From a bacterium (GTDB taxonomy: Bacteria; Armatimonadota; Chthonomonadetes; Chthonomonadales; JAMCWF01), in NCBI GenBank assembly GCA_021842405.1, contig JAKBZR010000002.1, forward strand, positions 1 to 52,746: a stretch of 52,746 nt of DNA, written 5' to 3'. The notes under the pieces were generated by a model. It was given only the letters and a program-made list of their open reading frames with translations. It had not been told where the DNA came from and searched no databases. The translations under genes and the position numbers were made by a program. This document shows, one piece after another, positions 33,919 through 43,984 of this stretch; within the stretch, counting starts at the first letter, position 1, and every line of letters begins with the position of its first letter.

Positions 33919-36186
33919 ATGCGCTTCGAGCTAACAATTGCCCTACTGATCGCAGGCATGCTCTTGCTTTTAACCGGCTTTCAGCCGGCAAGTGCCTCTA
34001 TTCGATTGAAATCAGGCATCGAGATTCAGCGGTCCGCAACGGTGAAGAAAGCGGTTTACCGGCTTAGCGATAGCGGCGATGGGATGATCATCGTTACCGG
34101 CCATAACCTCACGATTGATTTTAACGGCGCTCAAATTCTAGGTAACGGCAAAGGGATCGGTATCCACATCAGCAACGCCTCCAACGTGCTGATTAAGAAT
34201 GTGAGCGTTTCAAGCTGCAAATGGGGAGTGGCGGTCGAGCACAGCGATCATATTCGAATTGAGGGCTGCAATATCAGCCGCAATCGTGATCTGCCGCCGG
34301 GCACCATCATTGATGAAAGCGGCCGGGAGCCGCAGGACAATAACGGCGGCGGTATTTTATTGCGGGATTCTCAGAATTGCCTGATCCGATACGTGACCGC
34401 GCAGCATCAATGGGATGGAATTGACCTGGTACGCTCCGATTCTAACGTGATCGAGGATTCCGATTTCTCCTATTGCAATAACTGGGGCGTGCACTTCTGG
34501 CTCTCCTCTAAAAACACCTTTCAACGAAATCGAGCGATCTGGTGCACGACCGGTGAAGGGAAATTATGGCAGGCACTAACGGGATGGCAAACCTACGATT
34601 CGGCGGCGGTGCTGATCGAACATGCTTCCAATGACAACACGATCCGTGATTGTGATCTACGGTATGGTGGAGACGGGCTGTTCATTCGCGCCAATGAAGG
34701 GCCGGTAACTCCAGGGACTACGGTGCCGCCGCTTCACGCCAGCAACGGGAATCGGGTCATCAACTGCGACTGCTCATTCAGCCCCAATAACGCAATCGAA
34801 GCCGACCTATGCGACAACAACGTCTTTATCGGTAACAACTGCTCCAACAGCCACTATGGGTTTTGGTTGGGACTAAGCCGCTGGAACCAGGTTATCGGAA
34901 ACATTGTGATGAACAACACCACCCGCGGAATGGAGATTGAGGCCGGACAGCACGACCTCATTAAAGACAACATCTTCGGCAACAGCCATGATCCGAATCA
35001 AATTCAGATTCTGCTTCGTCGCACCGGCAGGGACAATACGCCATCCGGCCCCTACACCATTCATAATAACCTTTTTGTAAACAGCCGGCGGCCGATCTAT
35101 CTCAGCGATACTCCGGCGACCATTACCGGCAATCGGGATTATGTCGGCAGCCTCGCTCAATTTCAGTTCATACAGGCCGATCCCAACAGCCCAACCATTC
35201 AGCAACACAATGAAATCATCACGAAACATGGCAGAACTATGAAAATATCCATTGAACGGATCACTCCCGCCCCATCCGGTATTGGTTGGCTCGTCACTCT
35301 TAAAGGAATCCACTTAAGCTCCGTTGAAATACCCCCTTTGATTGAGGTTGAAGCGATACCGGCCCAAGTCACTCAGTGGAATGAAAATACGGTTACATTT
35401 TGGTTGCCGATGGACCTTTGGAACCTGCCCTACCGTTCAAGGGTTGAAGTTCGAGTGTGGACGGCCGACGGAATCAACGATTCAATTAAGGTGCCCTACC
35501 GGGTTCCAAGGGGATTACCGATTATCACTGAAATCGCGCCCAATCCGGCACCACTGGGTGCAACCGTAGAGGTCAAGGGACGAAATCTGGTAGCTCGGAA
35601 CGGCAAAGCCAACGTATCACTCAATGGCAATCCCGCCGATATCCTGGATACGACCGCTGGCCGTATTACGCTCAAAGCGCCGGCTCATCGCCTATCGAGC
35701 GTGAGCTTCAATCTCATCGTTCGTTCCGGTAAGTGGGAATCATGGCCGATGCCGATTGCGGTAGATGTGCCGGCGGATAAAGTGCCTCACATTATCGCAG
35801 CCCATTTCTCGCCGACTGTGTTGAAGGTCGGTGATCGGCTGAAGGTAGAGTTTACGGTGAAAAACAGTGCCGACTTTGCGCTGGAGCCGCGTCAGCCCGG
35901 TGACGGGTTTACCTACGATGAAGATAAGACGTTTTACGACCTTGGCTATCAAGAGGTGCCTGGCTCCATCTACTTGCGGGTGGATTCGGAACGGACCGGT
36001 GGAAGCTGGCCCTATTTCTGGGGCCTGAGTCATCCACTTGAACCCGGACAAACCGCTACAATTACCGGCTATATAAAAATGGAGCATGCCGGCAAGATGA
36101 TTTGGAGGATTGGTATGGTTGATGCGGGTATCCGCTGGATTGACGATAATATGTATCGAACCGAGATAAGGGTGGAGCCTAAATGA
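33919..36186 (+). CDS. Exported right-handed parallel beta-helix protein with IPT/TIG-like domain
   Basis: A 755-aa protein with a Sec signal (MRFELTIALLIAGMLLLLTG, cleavage after ASA) and AAGGAG 8 nt before ATG. Residues about 60-400 contain NosD/pectate-lyase-like coils: repeated N-x-x-I/V-x-x-C patterns such as LIKNVSVSSCKWGVAVEHSD, NVIEDSDFSYCNNWGVHFWL, NVFIGNNCSNSHYGFWL. At about 525-590 is an IPT/TIG-like fold (PIITEIAPNPAPLGATVEVK). The C-terminal domain is beta-rich. Beta-helix proteins of this sort are polysaccharide lyases, hydrolases or binding proteins, and the location between a sugar importer and a glycosidase supports polysaccharide breakdown. No catalytic residues can be assigned. 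Confidence 0.83.
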   Translation: MRFELTIALLIAGMLLLLTGFQPASASIRLKSGIEIQRSATVKKAVYRLSDSGDGMIIVTGHNLTIDFNGAQILGNGKGIGIHISNASNVLIKNVSVSSCKWGVAVEHSDHIRIEGCNISRNRDLPPGTIIDESGREPQDNNGGGILLRDSQNCLIRYVTAQHQWDGIDLVRSDSNVIEDSDFSYCNNWGVHFWLSSKNTFQRNRAIWCTTGEGKLWQALTGWQTYDSAAVLIEHASNDNTIRDCDLRYGGDGLFIRANEGPVTPGTTVPPLHASNGNRVINCDCSFSPNNAIEADLCDNNVFIGNNCSNSHYGFWLGLSRWNQVIGNIVMNNTTRGMEIEAGQHDLIKDNIFGNSHDPNQIQILLRRTGRDNTPSGPYTIHNNLFVNSRRPIYLSDTPATITGNRDYVGSLAQFQFIQADPNSPTIQQHNEIITKHGRTMKISIERITPAPSGIGWLVTLKGIHLSSVEIPPLIEVEAIPAQVTQWNENTVTFWLPMDLWNLPYRSRVEVRVWTADGINDSIKVPYRVPRGLPIITEIAPNPAPLGATVEVKGRNLVARNGKANVSLNGNPADILDTTAGRITLKAPAHRLSSVSFNLIVRSGKWESWPMPIAVDVPADKVPHIIAAHFSPTVLKVGDRLKVEFTVKNSADFALEPRQPGDGFTYDEDKTFYDLGYQEVPGSIYLRVDSERTGGSWPYFWGLSHPLEPGQTATITGYIKMEHAGKMIWRIGMVDAGIRWIDDNMYRTEIRVEPK

Positions 36187-39131
36187 GGCGGATTTCATCA
36201 TGGCGATGGTTGGGATCAGGGTTATTCCTTTGCGCCGAGTTGTGCGTCTGGGCGCAAGGGATACCGAACGGAAGATTCAATCATGGTCTCGATGACTGGC
36301 ATATCATCGGAGATGCCTGGGGAGTGACGAACGAGCCTCGCGTCAACTCAATCGGCAAGTACCACGCCGAATCGAGGGTTGGCGGTGAAGAGGCTCGTGG
36401 TGTTCTGCGCTCTTCCCCATTTCTGGTGGGTCCATCTTGCCTATATTTTTTGCTGAACGGATACGCCGGCAACGCCAAGATTGGGCATAACGTGGTTCAA
36501 TTGGTTGATGTGAAGACCGGTCGCGTGCTGCTTTCAGCGATTCCGCCCAATTCCGACGGATTTTCATGGTATAAATGGAACTTACAGCCCTTTGTGGGAC
36601 AAAAAGTCTATTTAAGAGCAGCCGATGGCGCCTCCGCGAACGGGTATGCCTGGTTGGGGCTGGCGGATGTTCATCTCATTCTCTATCGCCCGAAATCATA
36701 TCCGCCGGGGAAAGTGACAATCCGCCAGCAAGACGGCGTCATCGCATTAGAAAATCGTTATCTCCTCATCCGATACGACCGACGGCATGCTCGCCTCTCG
36801 CTGCTTTGCCTGGATGCGAGCGGCAAAGCAGCCGTATATGGCCCTCAACTGCTGGCTCGGGACAGCGGTATGGGGCCGCTTGATGTTGTCGGCGCGTCGG
36901 CACCGGTACCGACTAAAATCATTCGAGAAGGCGCCCAAGTATCTCTCCGAATCGGGCCTTTTGACGAGCTTGAATGCAAACCGGCGCTTTTGGGTCATAC
37001 AACGGGGCAGCCTAATTTCACCGTAGGCACGATCAACCGATCACCACAGCCTCAACTTCGCGAGACCGATACGATAACGATCTCGCCTGGAAAACCAGAT
37101 TTTACCATTGTGCGATCGCTCCAGTTGTTGCGCTCGGCATCTTCCAAGCCGTTCGGCGCCTATATCGCACGGCTTACAAGAGATATAGGCAACTCCTGTG
37201 TCCTCTTTGGTGGGAAGAAGGGTTGTGTCTTAAATGATGGGCGCGGGCCGGTGTTGCTGCACGATAGTTCGGCGCCGCTTGCCGGGATCGTTTCCAAACA
37301 CGATCTCAATCAAACGCTGCTGGTGCATTACGGGCCGGTCCAAGGCGTGCGGGTAGTTGCATTAAGCGGAACGACCACTCATTCCGGCTTTTTTGGTGAA
37401 GAGTTGGAGCCGAATCAGCCCCTACCAAAGGGCGCCATAATCAACCAAAAAATCGTGGTCTATGCGGGCTGGAGGGGCGATGTGCCGTCCCTTCACCTTT
37501 TGAAAGCGACCACTTCATCCTTTGACCCAACCGCCGAGCGGTTTATTTTTTGGACCTCGATCATCGGAACCGCACGAGCATTTGCACTAACTACACCGAA
37601 TAGCAAGCGGTCCACCACTGTGACATTGCAGGCGACCGCTGCGCGACTGGCGCCCGGCATGCCTCAGTGGATGATGAACGCCTACAGCGCCTGCTGGATC
37701 CGAGACATCGCGCACGGCTGGATGAGCGCCTCCATCGTTGCCGGCAGTGCTCCGTTAAGTTTACTGCGGAATGAGATAGTTGCTTTCGCCGAGCGGTGCA
37801 GGTCGGATGGCTGGGTTCCCACCTGGATTGACACCCACGGCGAAGCGGCCTACGGCAACGAAGACGCGATGGCCTACCTCATTGATATGGCCTACCTTTA
37901 CACCTCCCGAACCGGTGACCGTAAATTCCTGTGGAGAGATATCCCCGCTCTCGTTCGAGCCGGTAACGCGATCGGAAATCTGCTCGATTCCAATGGACTG
38001 CCGGTTGTTAAACCGAATTGCGACACCTGGCCCGATATGGGTTTGATCAAGGGGGAGCAGACCTACCTGGCGGCGGTCTGTTACGAGGGTTTGAGGCATC
38101 TCTCTTCCCTGCTGCGCTGGCTTCATAGCCCCGTTGCGGCCGATCGTTATGACGTGATCGCCGAGCGTATCCGTTCAGCCGCAAACCAGGATATCTCTAA
38201 GGGCGGTTTGTGGGACCCGCAACATGGGTATTATATCGGATGGCGAACGCCGACCGGCCAAATTATGCCGCCGGAAACCAGCGGCAACCTGGTCGCGATC
38301 GGTGTGGGCTTATGTCAAAATAGAGGCCAGGCCCGTTCAATTCTGCAATACTTGGATGCACATCGCCGCTACATCTATCAATCCAGCGTCTGCCCTGACG
38401 CCTATACCGTCCAACCGGAGCCACACATGCTCAACCAATGGCTGCCTTGGATTGCTGGCTGGGATGTATTGGATCGGATCCATCTTCACGATCCATTGGC
38501 ACATTATGTGTTTAACCGCCTGATGGCGGACTATCGGTTGTCTGCAATGCCTTTTCGAGAGGGGGCGTCACTCGGACAAACCGATCGAAACTCGGGCAAT
38601 GCGGGGCGTATCTGGGATTCCTGGGGGCTATTGGCCGCGATCTACAAGGGGCAGTTTGGAATCAATATGACTCCGGCACACTTTCGAATTTCCCCTCGCT
38701 TAATCTTGGGGTCGGGCGGCCGGATCAGCAATTTGAATTGGCACAATTACCGGTATAACCTAACGTTTCAAGGCAAAGGGCAACCGGTCAGTGTCTTTCA
38801 AGGCAAACAACCGATCGGCTCTTTGATTTTACCGCCCGGCGGCGGTGATTTTACGTTTAAATCAGGAGACCAACTGCGCACACCACTGCTTCTTAATGCA
38901 TCGGAGGACGTCCGGTTGGATGCCATAAAGTTAATCCGCCAATCTCTCTACTTGTCAGTAAAACCGGCATCTCCAGGCGAAACACTCACCATCGCCTGCC
39001 CAGCCCACCAAACCGCTCGGATAACCGGCCTGGAGCACGGAGATAAAACTCAAATGAAATCGGGTCATTTAATCCTCACTTTTGGCTGTAGTGCCGGCGA
39101 AAGACACCTCACGATTCGGGCGAAGCCTTAA
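36183..39131 (+). CDS. Exported six-hairpin (alpha/alpha)6 glycosidase
   Basis: A 982-aa protein, the start overlapping the previous stop (ATGA). It has a signal peptide ending near QG (SWRWLGSGLFLCAELCVWAQ). Residues about 28-165 look like a carbohydrate-binding jellyroll (GRFNHGLDDWHIIGDAWG, GKYHAESRVGGEEARGVL). A beta-sandwich region follows, then an (alpha/alpha)6 barrel at about 495-850 with WMMNAYSACWIRDIAHGWMS, DGWVPTWIDTHGEAAYGNED, LPVVKPNCDTWPDMGLIKGE and IWDSWGLLAAIYKGQFGI. A C-terminal beta domain closes the chain. This is the layout of six-hairpin glycosidases (GH78, GH63, GH37 and relatives), but no single family can be named. Acidic residues in DMGLIKGE and HGEAAYGNED are candidate catalytic groups. 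Confidence 0.78.
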   Translation: MRRISSWRWLGSGLFLCAELCVWAQGIPNGRFNHGLDDWHIIGDAWGVTNEPRVNSIGKYHAESRVGGEEARGVLRSSPFLVGPSCLYFLLNGYAGNAKIGHNVVQLVDVKTGRVLLSAIPPNSDGFSWYKWNLQPFVGQKVYLRAADGASANGYAWLGLADVHLILYRPKSYPPGKVTIRQQDGVIALENRYLLIRYDRRHARLSLLCLDASGKAAVYGPQLLARDSGMGPLDVVGASAPVPTKIIREGAQVSLRIGPFDELECKPALLGHTTGQPNFTVGTINRSPQPQLRETDTITISPGKPDFTIVRSLQLLRSASSKPFGAYIARLTRDIGNSCVLFGGKKGCVLNDGRGPVLLHDSSAPLAGIVSKHDLNQTLLVHYGPVQGVRVVALSGTTTHSGFFGEELEPNQPLPKGAIINQKIVVYAGWRGDVPSLHLLKATTSSFDPTAERFIFWTSIIGTARAFALTTPNSKRSTTVTLQATAARLAPGMPQWMMNAYSACWIRDIAHGWMSASIVAGSAPLSLLRNEIVAFAERCRSDGWVPTWIDTHGEAAYGNEDAMAYLIDMAYLYTSRTGDRKFLWRDIPALVRAGNAIGNLLDSNGLPVVKPNCDTWPDMGLIKGEQTYLAAVCYEGLRHLSSLLRWLHSPVAADRYDVIAERIRSAANQDISKGGLWDPQHGYYIGWRTPTGQIMPPETSGNLVAIGVGLCQNRGQARSILQYLDAHRRYIYQSSVCPDAYTVQPEPHMLNQWLPWIAGWDVLDRIHLHDPLAHYVFNRLMADYRLSAMPFREGASLGQTDRNSGNAGRIWDSWGLLAAIYKGQFGINMTPAHFRISPRLILGSGGRISNLNWHNYRYNLTFQGKGQPVSVFQGKQPIGSLILPPGGGDFTFKSGDQLRTPLLLNASEDVRLDAIKLIRQSLYLSVKPASPGETLTIACPAHQTARITGLEHGDKTQMKSGHLILTFGCSAGERHLTIRAKP

Positions 39132-39227
39132 TCCACACTTCCATTGGTAATCGGGCTATACCATTCAGACTCCCGCCGCAAAGGTGTAGATGCTCTTCGC
39201 TTATTAGTAGCTTTATAGGCTGAGCCG

Positions 39228-40436
39228 TTATCGGCGCAACACCTTTGACAGGTTAAAGATCGGCATATAGAGCGCCAATAGCACGAAGCCGACGATAAAT
39301 CCCAGTACCACGGTCAAAGCCGGCTCCATCAACCGCGTCAATACGCCGACCGTAAACTCGATGTCACGATCAAAAAACTCGGTGATCTGGTCCAGCATCA
39401 TATCCAGGTTTCCCGATTCCTCCCCTGCCGCGATCAGGCGAGTTACCAGCGGTGGAAACTCACCCGATTGTTCCAATGGCTGGGAGAGCAAAGACCCCTC
39501 TGAAACTTTCTTTATCGCATCGGCGACGACTTCGCTGAAGACACTGTTGCCGCAAACTCTTGCAGCCGTCTGCAAGCCGGATACGATCGGCACGCCGGCT
39601 GCAACCATAGAACCTAATGTGCGGGTGAAGCGGGCTACTGCTATCTTGCGGGTGAGCTTACCCAAGCCGGGCAGCTTTAATTTCCAGCGATCAACGATGA
39701 TCTTTCCTTTGGGAGTATCGTGAAACTTTTTAAACGCCTTTACCGCTACAAAAATGCCCCCAACGATGAGGTACCAATACTGGCGTATCCAGGCGCTTAA
39801 TAGAACCAACATTTCGGTGAGTGGCGGCAGCTTGGCATGAAACTGAGCGTAGACATGGGCGAAAACCGGTACCACGACCGTTAACATAAACGTTATGACT
39901 CCGAATGCGGTGAAGACAACCGCGATCGGATAGACGAACGCCGACTTCACCTTCTCGCGAAGCTGCTGCTCGCTGTCGAGCTGGCGCGCCGCAATCTCCA
40001 GCATCTCCTCCAGCGTTCCGCCGATTTCACCGGCTCTGACCAGGTTTTGAAAATTCTCCGGAAAGTATTGACTATATTTACCCAATGCCTCATGAAACTG
40101 CATCCCGGCCGTGATATTAACGTGCACATCCTGAAGCGCCTGCTTTAATTTTTGATTGGACGTTTGCGCGATAAGGGCGTGCACGCTGCTGACCAACGGT
40201 ATGCCCGCCCGCACTAGCGTTGCAAGCTGCCGGCTCATGATCACCAGATCGTTGAGGGTCGGTTTCCGATTGAAGGAAAGCAGTCCGGATGATGATTGAG
40301 ATTGCGGCTTAATGGTGGTGACGTAGAGGTTATTGCGGCGGAGCTGTTCCCTCGCGTCGCGCTCGTCAGTCCCACTGACTGATCCGCGAACCAATTTACC
40401 GGATTTATTCCGAGCGACGTAACTGAAGGCTGGCAT
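39228..40436 (-). CDS. pilC: Type IV pilus inner-membrane protein PilC (GspF family)
   Basis: A 402-aa protein beginning MPAFSYVARNKSGKLVRGSV, the standard opening. There are two T2SF domains: the first with MSRQLATLVRAGIPLVSSV and VRAGEIGGTLEEMLEIAARQ, the second with RFTRTLGSMVAAGVPIVSGL and IAAGEESGNLDMMLDQITEF. Three to four membrane spans are present. It is the platform protein that works with the extension ATPase. It lies 11 bp after pilB and is co-transcribed with it. With the prepilin cassettes 10 kb away it could serve the H-X9-DG proteins. Confidence 0.95.
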   Translation of the reverse strand: MPAFSYVARNKSGKLVRGSVSGTDERDAREQLRRNNLYVTTIKPQSQSSSGLLSFNRKPTLNDLVIMSRQLATLVRAGIPLVSSVHALIAQTSNQKLKQALQDVHVNITAGMQFHEALGKYSQYFPENFQNLVRAGEIGGTLEEMLEIAARQLDSEQQLREKVKSAFVYPIAVVFTAFGVITFMLTVVVPVFAHVYAQFHAKLPPLTEMLVLLSAWIRQYWYLIVGGIFVAVKAFKKFHDTPKGKIIVDRWKLKLPGLGKLTRKIAVARFTRTLGSMVAAGVPIVSGLQTAARVCGNSVFSEVVADAIKKVSEGSLLSQPLEQSGEFPPLVTRLIAAGEESGNLDMMLDQITEFFDRDIEFTVGVLTRLMEPALTVVLGFIVGFVLLALYMPIFNLSKVLRR

Positions 40437-40446
40437 ATCTTTCCCC

Positions 40447-42204
40447 TTATGCTGCGCTCAATATCTCGTGAACGCTCACCTCTTCTTCCTTGTCGGTATC
40501 GCTGATGAGCGTTCTGGCTACTTCCTGCAGGGTGGTCAACCCGCTGAGCGCATGCTCGACCCCGGACTGCCGGATCGTCCGCATACCGGATTCGATGGCT
40601 GCGCGTTTTATAATGGTGCCATCCGCATTCGTCAAAACGAGGCGCCGCAGACGGCTATCCATCGGCATCACTTCAAACGCCGCAATTCGGCCCTTATATC
40701 CTCGATTGCTGCACCGCGAACACCCTTTACTGCGCTTGAGACTCGCTCTCGATAATTGATCCGGCCGTATCTCAAGCAACTGAATAAGCCCTTCATTGGG
40801 CGCGTCATCCACCAGGCAGTGAGTGCAGTTTAACCGAAGCAGGCGCTGGCCGATAACCCCAAGCACTGAAGAGCTGATCAGGAACGGCTCAATGCCCATA
40901 TTCTCAAGTCGAATGATTGCTCCAGGAGCGTCGTTGGTGTGCAGCGTTGAAAACACCAGATGCCCCGTCAGCGCCGCTTGAACCGCAATTTCAGCCGTCT
41001 CGCGATCCCGGATTTCCCCTACCATAATTACATCCGGGTCCTGCCTTACGATGGAGCGCAACCCGGTCGCAAACGTCAGATCAATTCGATGATTTACCGA
41101 AACCTGCGTGATTCCCGGCAACTGATACTCTACCGGGTCCTCTATCGTAACGATGTTTCGCTCCGAATCATTGATTGTATTGAGGCCGACGTAAAGCGTT
41201 GTGCTCTTGCCGGCGCCGGTCGGCCCGGTTACCAGTATCATTCCATGCGGGCGGCGAATGAACGCCTCGAAGTTTTCCATCTGTTCCGGTAAGAAACCCA
41301 ACCGGTCCAGCGCCACGATGATTCCGGTTTGGTCCAAAATCCGAAGCACTACCTTTTCCCCGTAAATGGATGGCAAGGTAGAAACCCGCATCTCATATCG
41401 CGGCCCGTTTTCGGAAAAGATAAGCCGTCCATCTTGCGGCCGGCGACGTTCAGCGATATTTAGTCCCGACATTATCTTGATTCGAGAGACAACGGCCGGA
41501 TGATGAGCGGAAGGTACCGTCATCTGTTCATATAAAACTCCATCCACTCGGTAGCGAACTCGGACATTTTCCCGCTGAGGCTCGATATGAATATCGCTGG
41601 CTTTTGCGCTTACTCCACCGCTGATGACCGAGTTAACCAATCGGACGATCGGCGCGTCTTCGGCCATTGTCACCAATTCGTCGGTCGAAATCTCCATCTC
41701 GACGGCGTTGGCTTCAATCTCGCGCAATACCATTTCGGCGGAGGAGCGGCTGTCGTATGCCCTGGCAAAGGCCCCTTGAATATCCACCTCAAGACTCAAT
41801 GTTGGAACGATACGCAGCCCGGTCATCAGATGCAGATCGTCCAAAATCGAGACATTCAGCGGGTCAGTCATTGCAACGATGAGCTGTCCAGGCCGCTTGC
41901 TGATCGGCAGAACCCGATTCTGGCGGGCATAGCTCTCGTTTATCATCGCTACCGCTTCCGGATCAATCGCATAAACGGAGAGGTCAACATAGGGAACATT
42001 GATGATCTGCGAAAGTAAACGACCAACTCTTTCGCTGGTGGCAAATCCGAGTTGTACCAGCGTATCACCTAAAAAACCACCGTGCGTTCGCGCCTTATCC
42101 AGCGCAATTCCAAGCTGCTCTTCGCCGATCAAACCGGCGTCAATTAGCCGCTGGCCGAGCAGCGCACCCATAACGCTAGCGGCTGTAATTTTATCCTTCT
42201 GCAT
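40447..42204 (-). CDS. pilB: Type IV pilus assembly ATPase PilB (GspE family)
   Basis: 585 aa from ATG 42204, preceded by AGGGAG 4 nt upstream and close to the conserved ALLGQRLIDAGLI; the track's GTG 42345 and ATG 42288 would add a low-complexity extension. Residues about 10-130 are an MshEN-type N-domain. The ATPase has ASDIHIEPQ, Walker A GPTGAGKST, DPVEYQLPGITQV, Walker B IMVGEIRDRETAEIAVQAAL and the His-box HLVFSTLHTND. The zinc cysteines CTHC and CSRC are both present, so the extension-ATPase (PilB, not PilT) assignment is firm. It powers pilin polymerisation with PilC. Confidence 0.95.
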   Translation of the reverse strand: MQKDKITAASVMGALLGQRLIDAGLIGEEQLGIALDKARTHGGFLGDTLVQLGFATSERVGRLLSQIINVPYVDLSVYAIDPEAVAMINESYARQNRVLPISKRPGQLIVAMTDPLNVSILDDLHLMTGLRIVPTLSLEVDIQGAFARAYDSRSSAEMVLREIEANAVEMEISTDELVTMAEDAPIVRLVNSVISGGVSAKASDIHIEPQRENVRVRYRVDGVLYEQMTVPSAHHPAVVSRIKIMSGLNIAERRRPQDGRLIFSENGPRYEMRVSTLPSIYGEKVVLRILDQTGIIVALDRLGFLPEQMENFEAFIRRPHGMILVTGPTGAGKSTTLYVGLNTINDSERNIVTIEDPVEYQLPGITQVSVNHRIDLTFATGLRSIVRQDPDVIMVGEIRDRETAEIAVQAALTGHLVFSTLHTNDAPGAIIRLENMGIEPFLISSSVLGVIGQRLLRLNCTHCLVDDAPNEGLIQLLEIRPDQLSRASLKRSKGCSRCSNRGYKGRIAAFEVMPMDSRLRRLVLTNADGTIIKRAAIESGMRTIRQSGVEHALSGLTTLQEVARTLISDTDKEEEVSVHEILSAA

Positions 42205-42474
42205 TGAGCTCCCTGGTGGCAGCGAGGAATGTTTTTTGTTGTCCGGATTGGCGCTCGCTTCGCCGGCACCGGTTCCTGAATTAGCCATTTGTAAAAAGAA
42301 AAGCAGCTCTCCCTCAAATTTTCGCGAACGTAAAGGATGCACCACGGTCCGATTTCTATCACGCTTGATTGAATCGGTAGCTCGATAGAATGGCTCTTAC
42401 TGAATATATTCCTTATTTTTAGGTGAACCAGCTAATGATATTCGGTGAAAATGCCGGTGGTGAGGGATGGGAAT

Positions 42475-42490
42475 TGGCACGAATTATGCA
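42475..42490 (+). promoter_or_regulatory. Candidate sigma-54 promoter upstream of the exopolysaccharide locus
   Basis: TGGCACGAATTATGCA differs from TGGCACG-N4-TTGCA at one position, with GG and GC correctly spaced. It lies 85 bp before the wzz-like start, in the divergent gap. By chance roughly one such one-mismatch site is expected in a window this size, so only its location adds weight. The remainder of the gap (42205-42574) shows no gene. Confidence 0.4.
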
Positions 42491-42574
42491 ACAATACGAG
42501 GTAGTTCCAATTTGGCATCTGGATTAACAGTAAAACTGCAGTCCTGCCGTTGCTTAAAGTAGAGTAGATACCGA

Positions 42575-43984
42575 ATGCCGTGGGATTCACCGCTATATAC
42601 CGCCAGTGGGGGCGATTTGCGCCGCTTTATTCGTAGCCGCGGCGCCCTCATACTGAAGACAGCCGCGTCGGTGACGTGTATTGCGATCGTTGCGCTGCTG
42701 TTCATCCCAACCCGCTACCAGTCCGAAGTTCGCCTGCTAACCGAGGGCAATCATGCTGCATGGATGCAGGCCAACGCAAATAGTCCACTGAGCGGTCTGT
42801 TTGCCGCACCGGCCGGTCACGATGTGGCCACCCAAGTGGAGGAGATAATCAATCCCACCCTGCAAAATGAGGCGTTGAGCAAATTACACCTTAAGCAGCG
42901 CAATGTCCACTATCAAATCGCCCAAGTTAAAAATACCGACGTATTATCCATCAAAGCGAATGCATCGAATGCCGATCATGCGCAATCAGCGGCGCAAACG
43001 CTGGCCAACCTCTACCTACTTCGATCGGCAAACTACCGTCGTTCCGAACTGCTCAAGGCACGAGATTTTGCCGCCCGCCTGCAAGACAGCGCTCTTCAAA
43101 AACTTTTGAGAGCGGAAAGGGCCGAAGCTCAATTTAAACGAAAACACCAAATCGCCGATTTGAACGCTGAACAAGAGCAGCGCGAAATTGAGTTGGGGCA
43201 GTTGGGTGCACGCCGTAATGAACTTACCCATGAGGTTGCTGGCCTCCAGGCTCATTTACAGAGCTGCCGACAGCAGCTTAGCCGAACACCGCAAACCATC
43301 CAATCCACCACCAAACGAAGTAACCCTAAAATCAATGAACTTCGAGAGCAACTCGCCCAGTTGGAAACCGATCGCAAAGAGCTCCTGGTGCTTTACAAGC
43401 CAAATCACGTTAAAATCCAGACGATAGACGCCGGCATTATCGCATTGCGCGCTCGGTTGAAGCATGAACCTGCACTGGTTGCCATCACCACTCGATCCTC
43501 CAATACCGAGCGCATCGCGCTCGCCCGATCGATTCAAAATTTAAAATCCAAGCTGGCTGAAAGCAGCGCCTCTCTGAATCAGTTGACCGCCATCATCGCT
43601 CAATTGCGTGAAAAGATAGGCCGCTTGGCGGACTGGCAATCGGAATTGGAGCGAATCGAGCGGGATAAAGTCACCGCCACCACAACTTTTAATAATCTCT
43701 CCCAGGAAGTGATCAACCTGAATATCAGTGCAAAGGCGCAACCTGCAATCGCCCGCATCATACAGCCGGCCACAACTCCAGCCACCCCATTCTGGCCGAA
43801 TCGTTCACAGGTGATGGCAACCGCAATCGGACTCGGTCTGTTTCTGGGGATTTGCCTTGGATTATTGAAGGATTATCAAGCGGATCGGATTGGTGTCGTC
43901 ACCGATACTGCGGTCGTAACTCAACGAAACGATGAATTAATGGCCACCGACGATAATCCACCCCATTCGGAGCATAAACCATGA
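42575..43984 (+). CDS. Wzz/GNVR-type polysaccharide chain-length determinant protein
   Basis: A 469-aa protein. The first membrane span is at about 27-46 (ALILKTAASVTCIAIVALLF), then a Wzz-type periplasmic start (IPTRYQSEVRLLTEG), a long coiled-coil region (about 155-375, rich in E, Q, L, R) and a proline-rich stretch (QPATTPATPFWPNRSQ) leading into a second span (VMATAIGLGLFLGICLGLL). This is the co-polymerase (PCP) layout. No tyrosine kinase domain is present, unlike Wzc. It is coupled to the Wza-like gene by ATGA. It probably sets chain length or bridges to the export channel. Confidence 0.85.
   Translation: MPWDSPLYTASGGDLRRFIRSRGALILKTAASVTCIAIVALLFIPTRYQSEVRLLTEGNHAAWMQANANSPLSGLFAAPAGHDVATQVEEIINPTLQNEALSKLHLKQRNVHYQIAQVKNTDVLSIKANASNADHAQSAAQTLANLYLLRSANYRRSELLKARDFAARLQDSALQKLLRAERAEAQFKRKHQIADLNAEQEQREIELGQLGARRNELTHEVAGLQAHLQSCRQQLSRTPQTIQSTTKRSNPKINELREQLAQLETDRKELLVLYKPNHVKIQTIDAGIIALRARLKHEPALVAITTRSSNTERIALARSIQNLKSKLAESSASLNQLTAIIAQLREKIGRLADWQSELERIERDKVTATTTFNNLSQEVINLNISAKAQPAIARIIQPATTPATPFWPNRSQVMATAIGLGLFLGICLGLLKDYQADRIGVVTDTAVVTQRNDELMATDDNPPHSEHKP

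Noticed and set aside
41587-42018. 143-aa plus-strand ORF
   Set aside because: Antisense to the N-domain of pilB; no start signals and no protein-like pattern.
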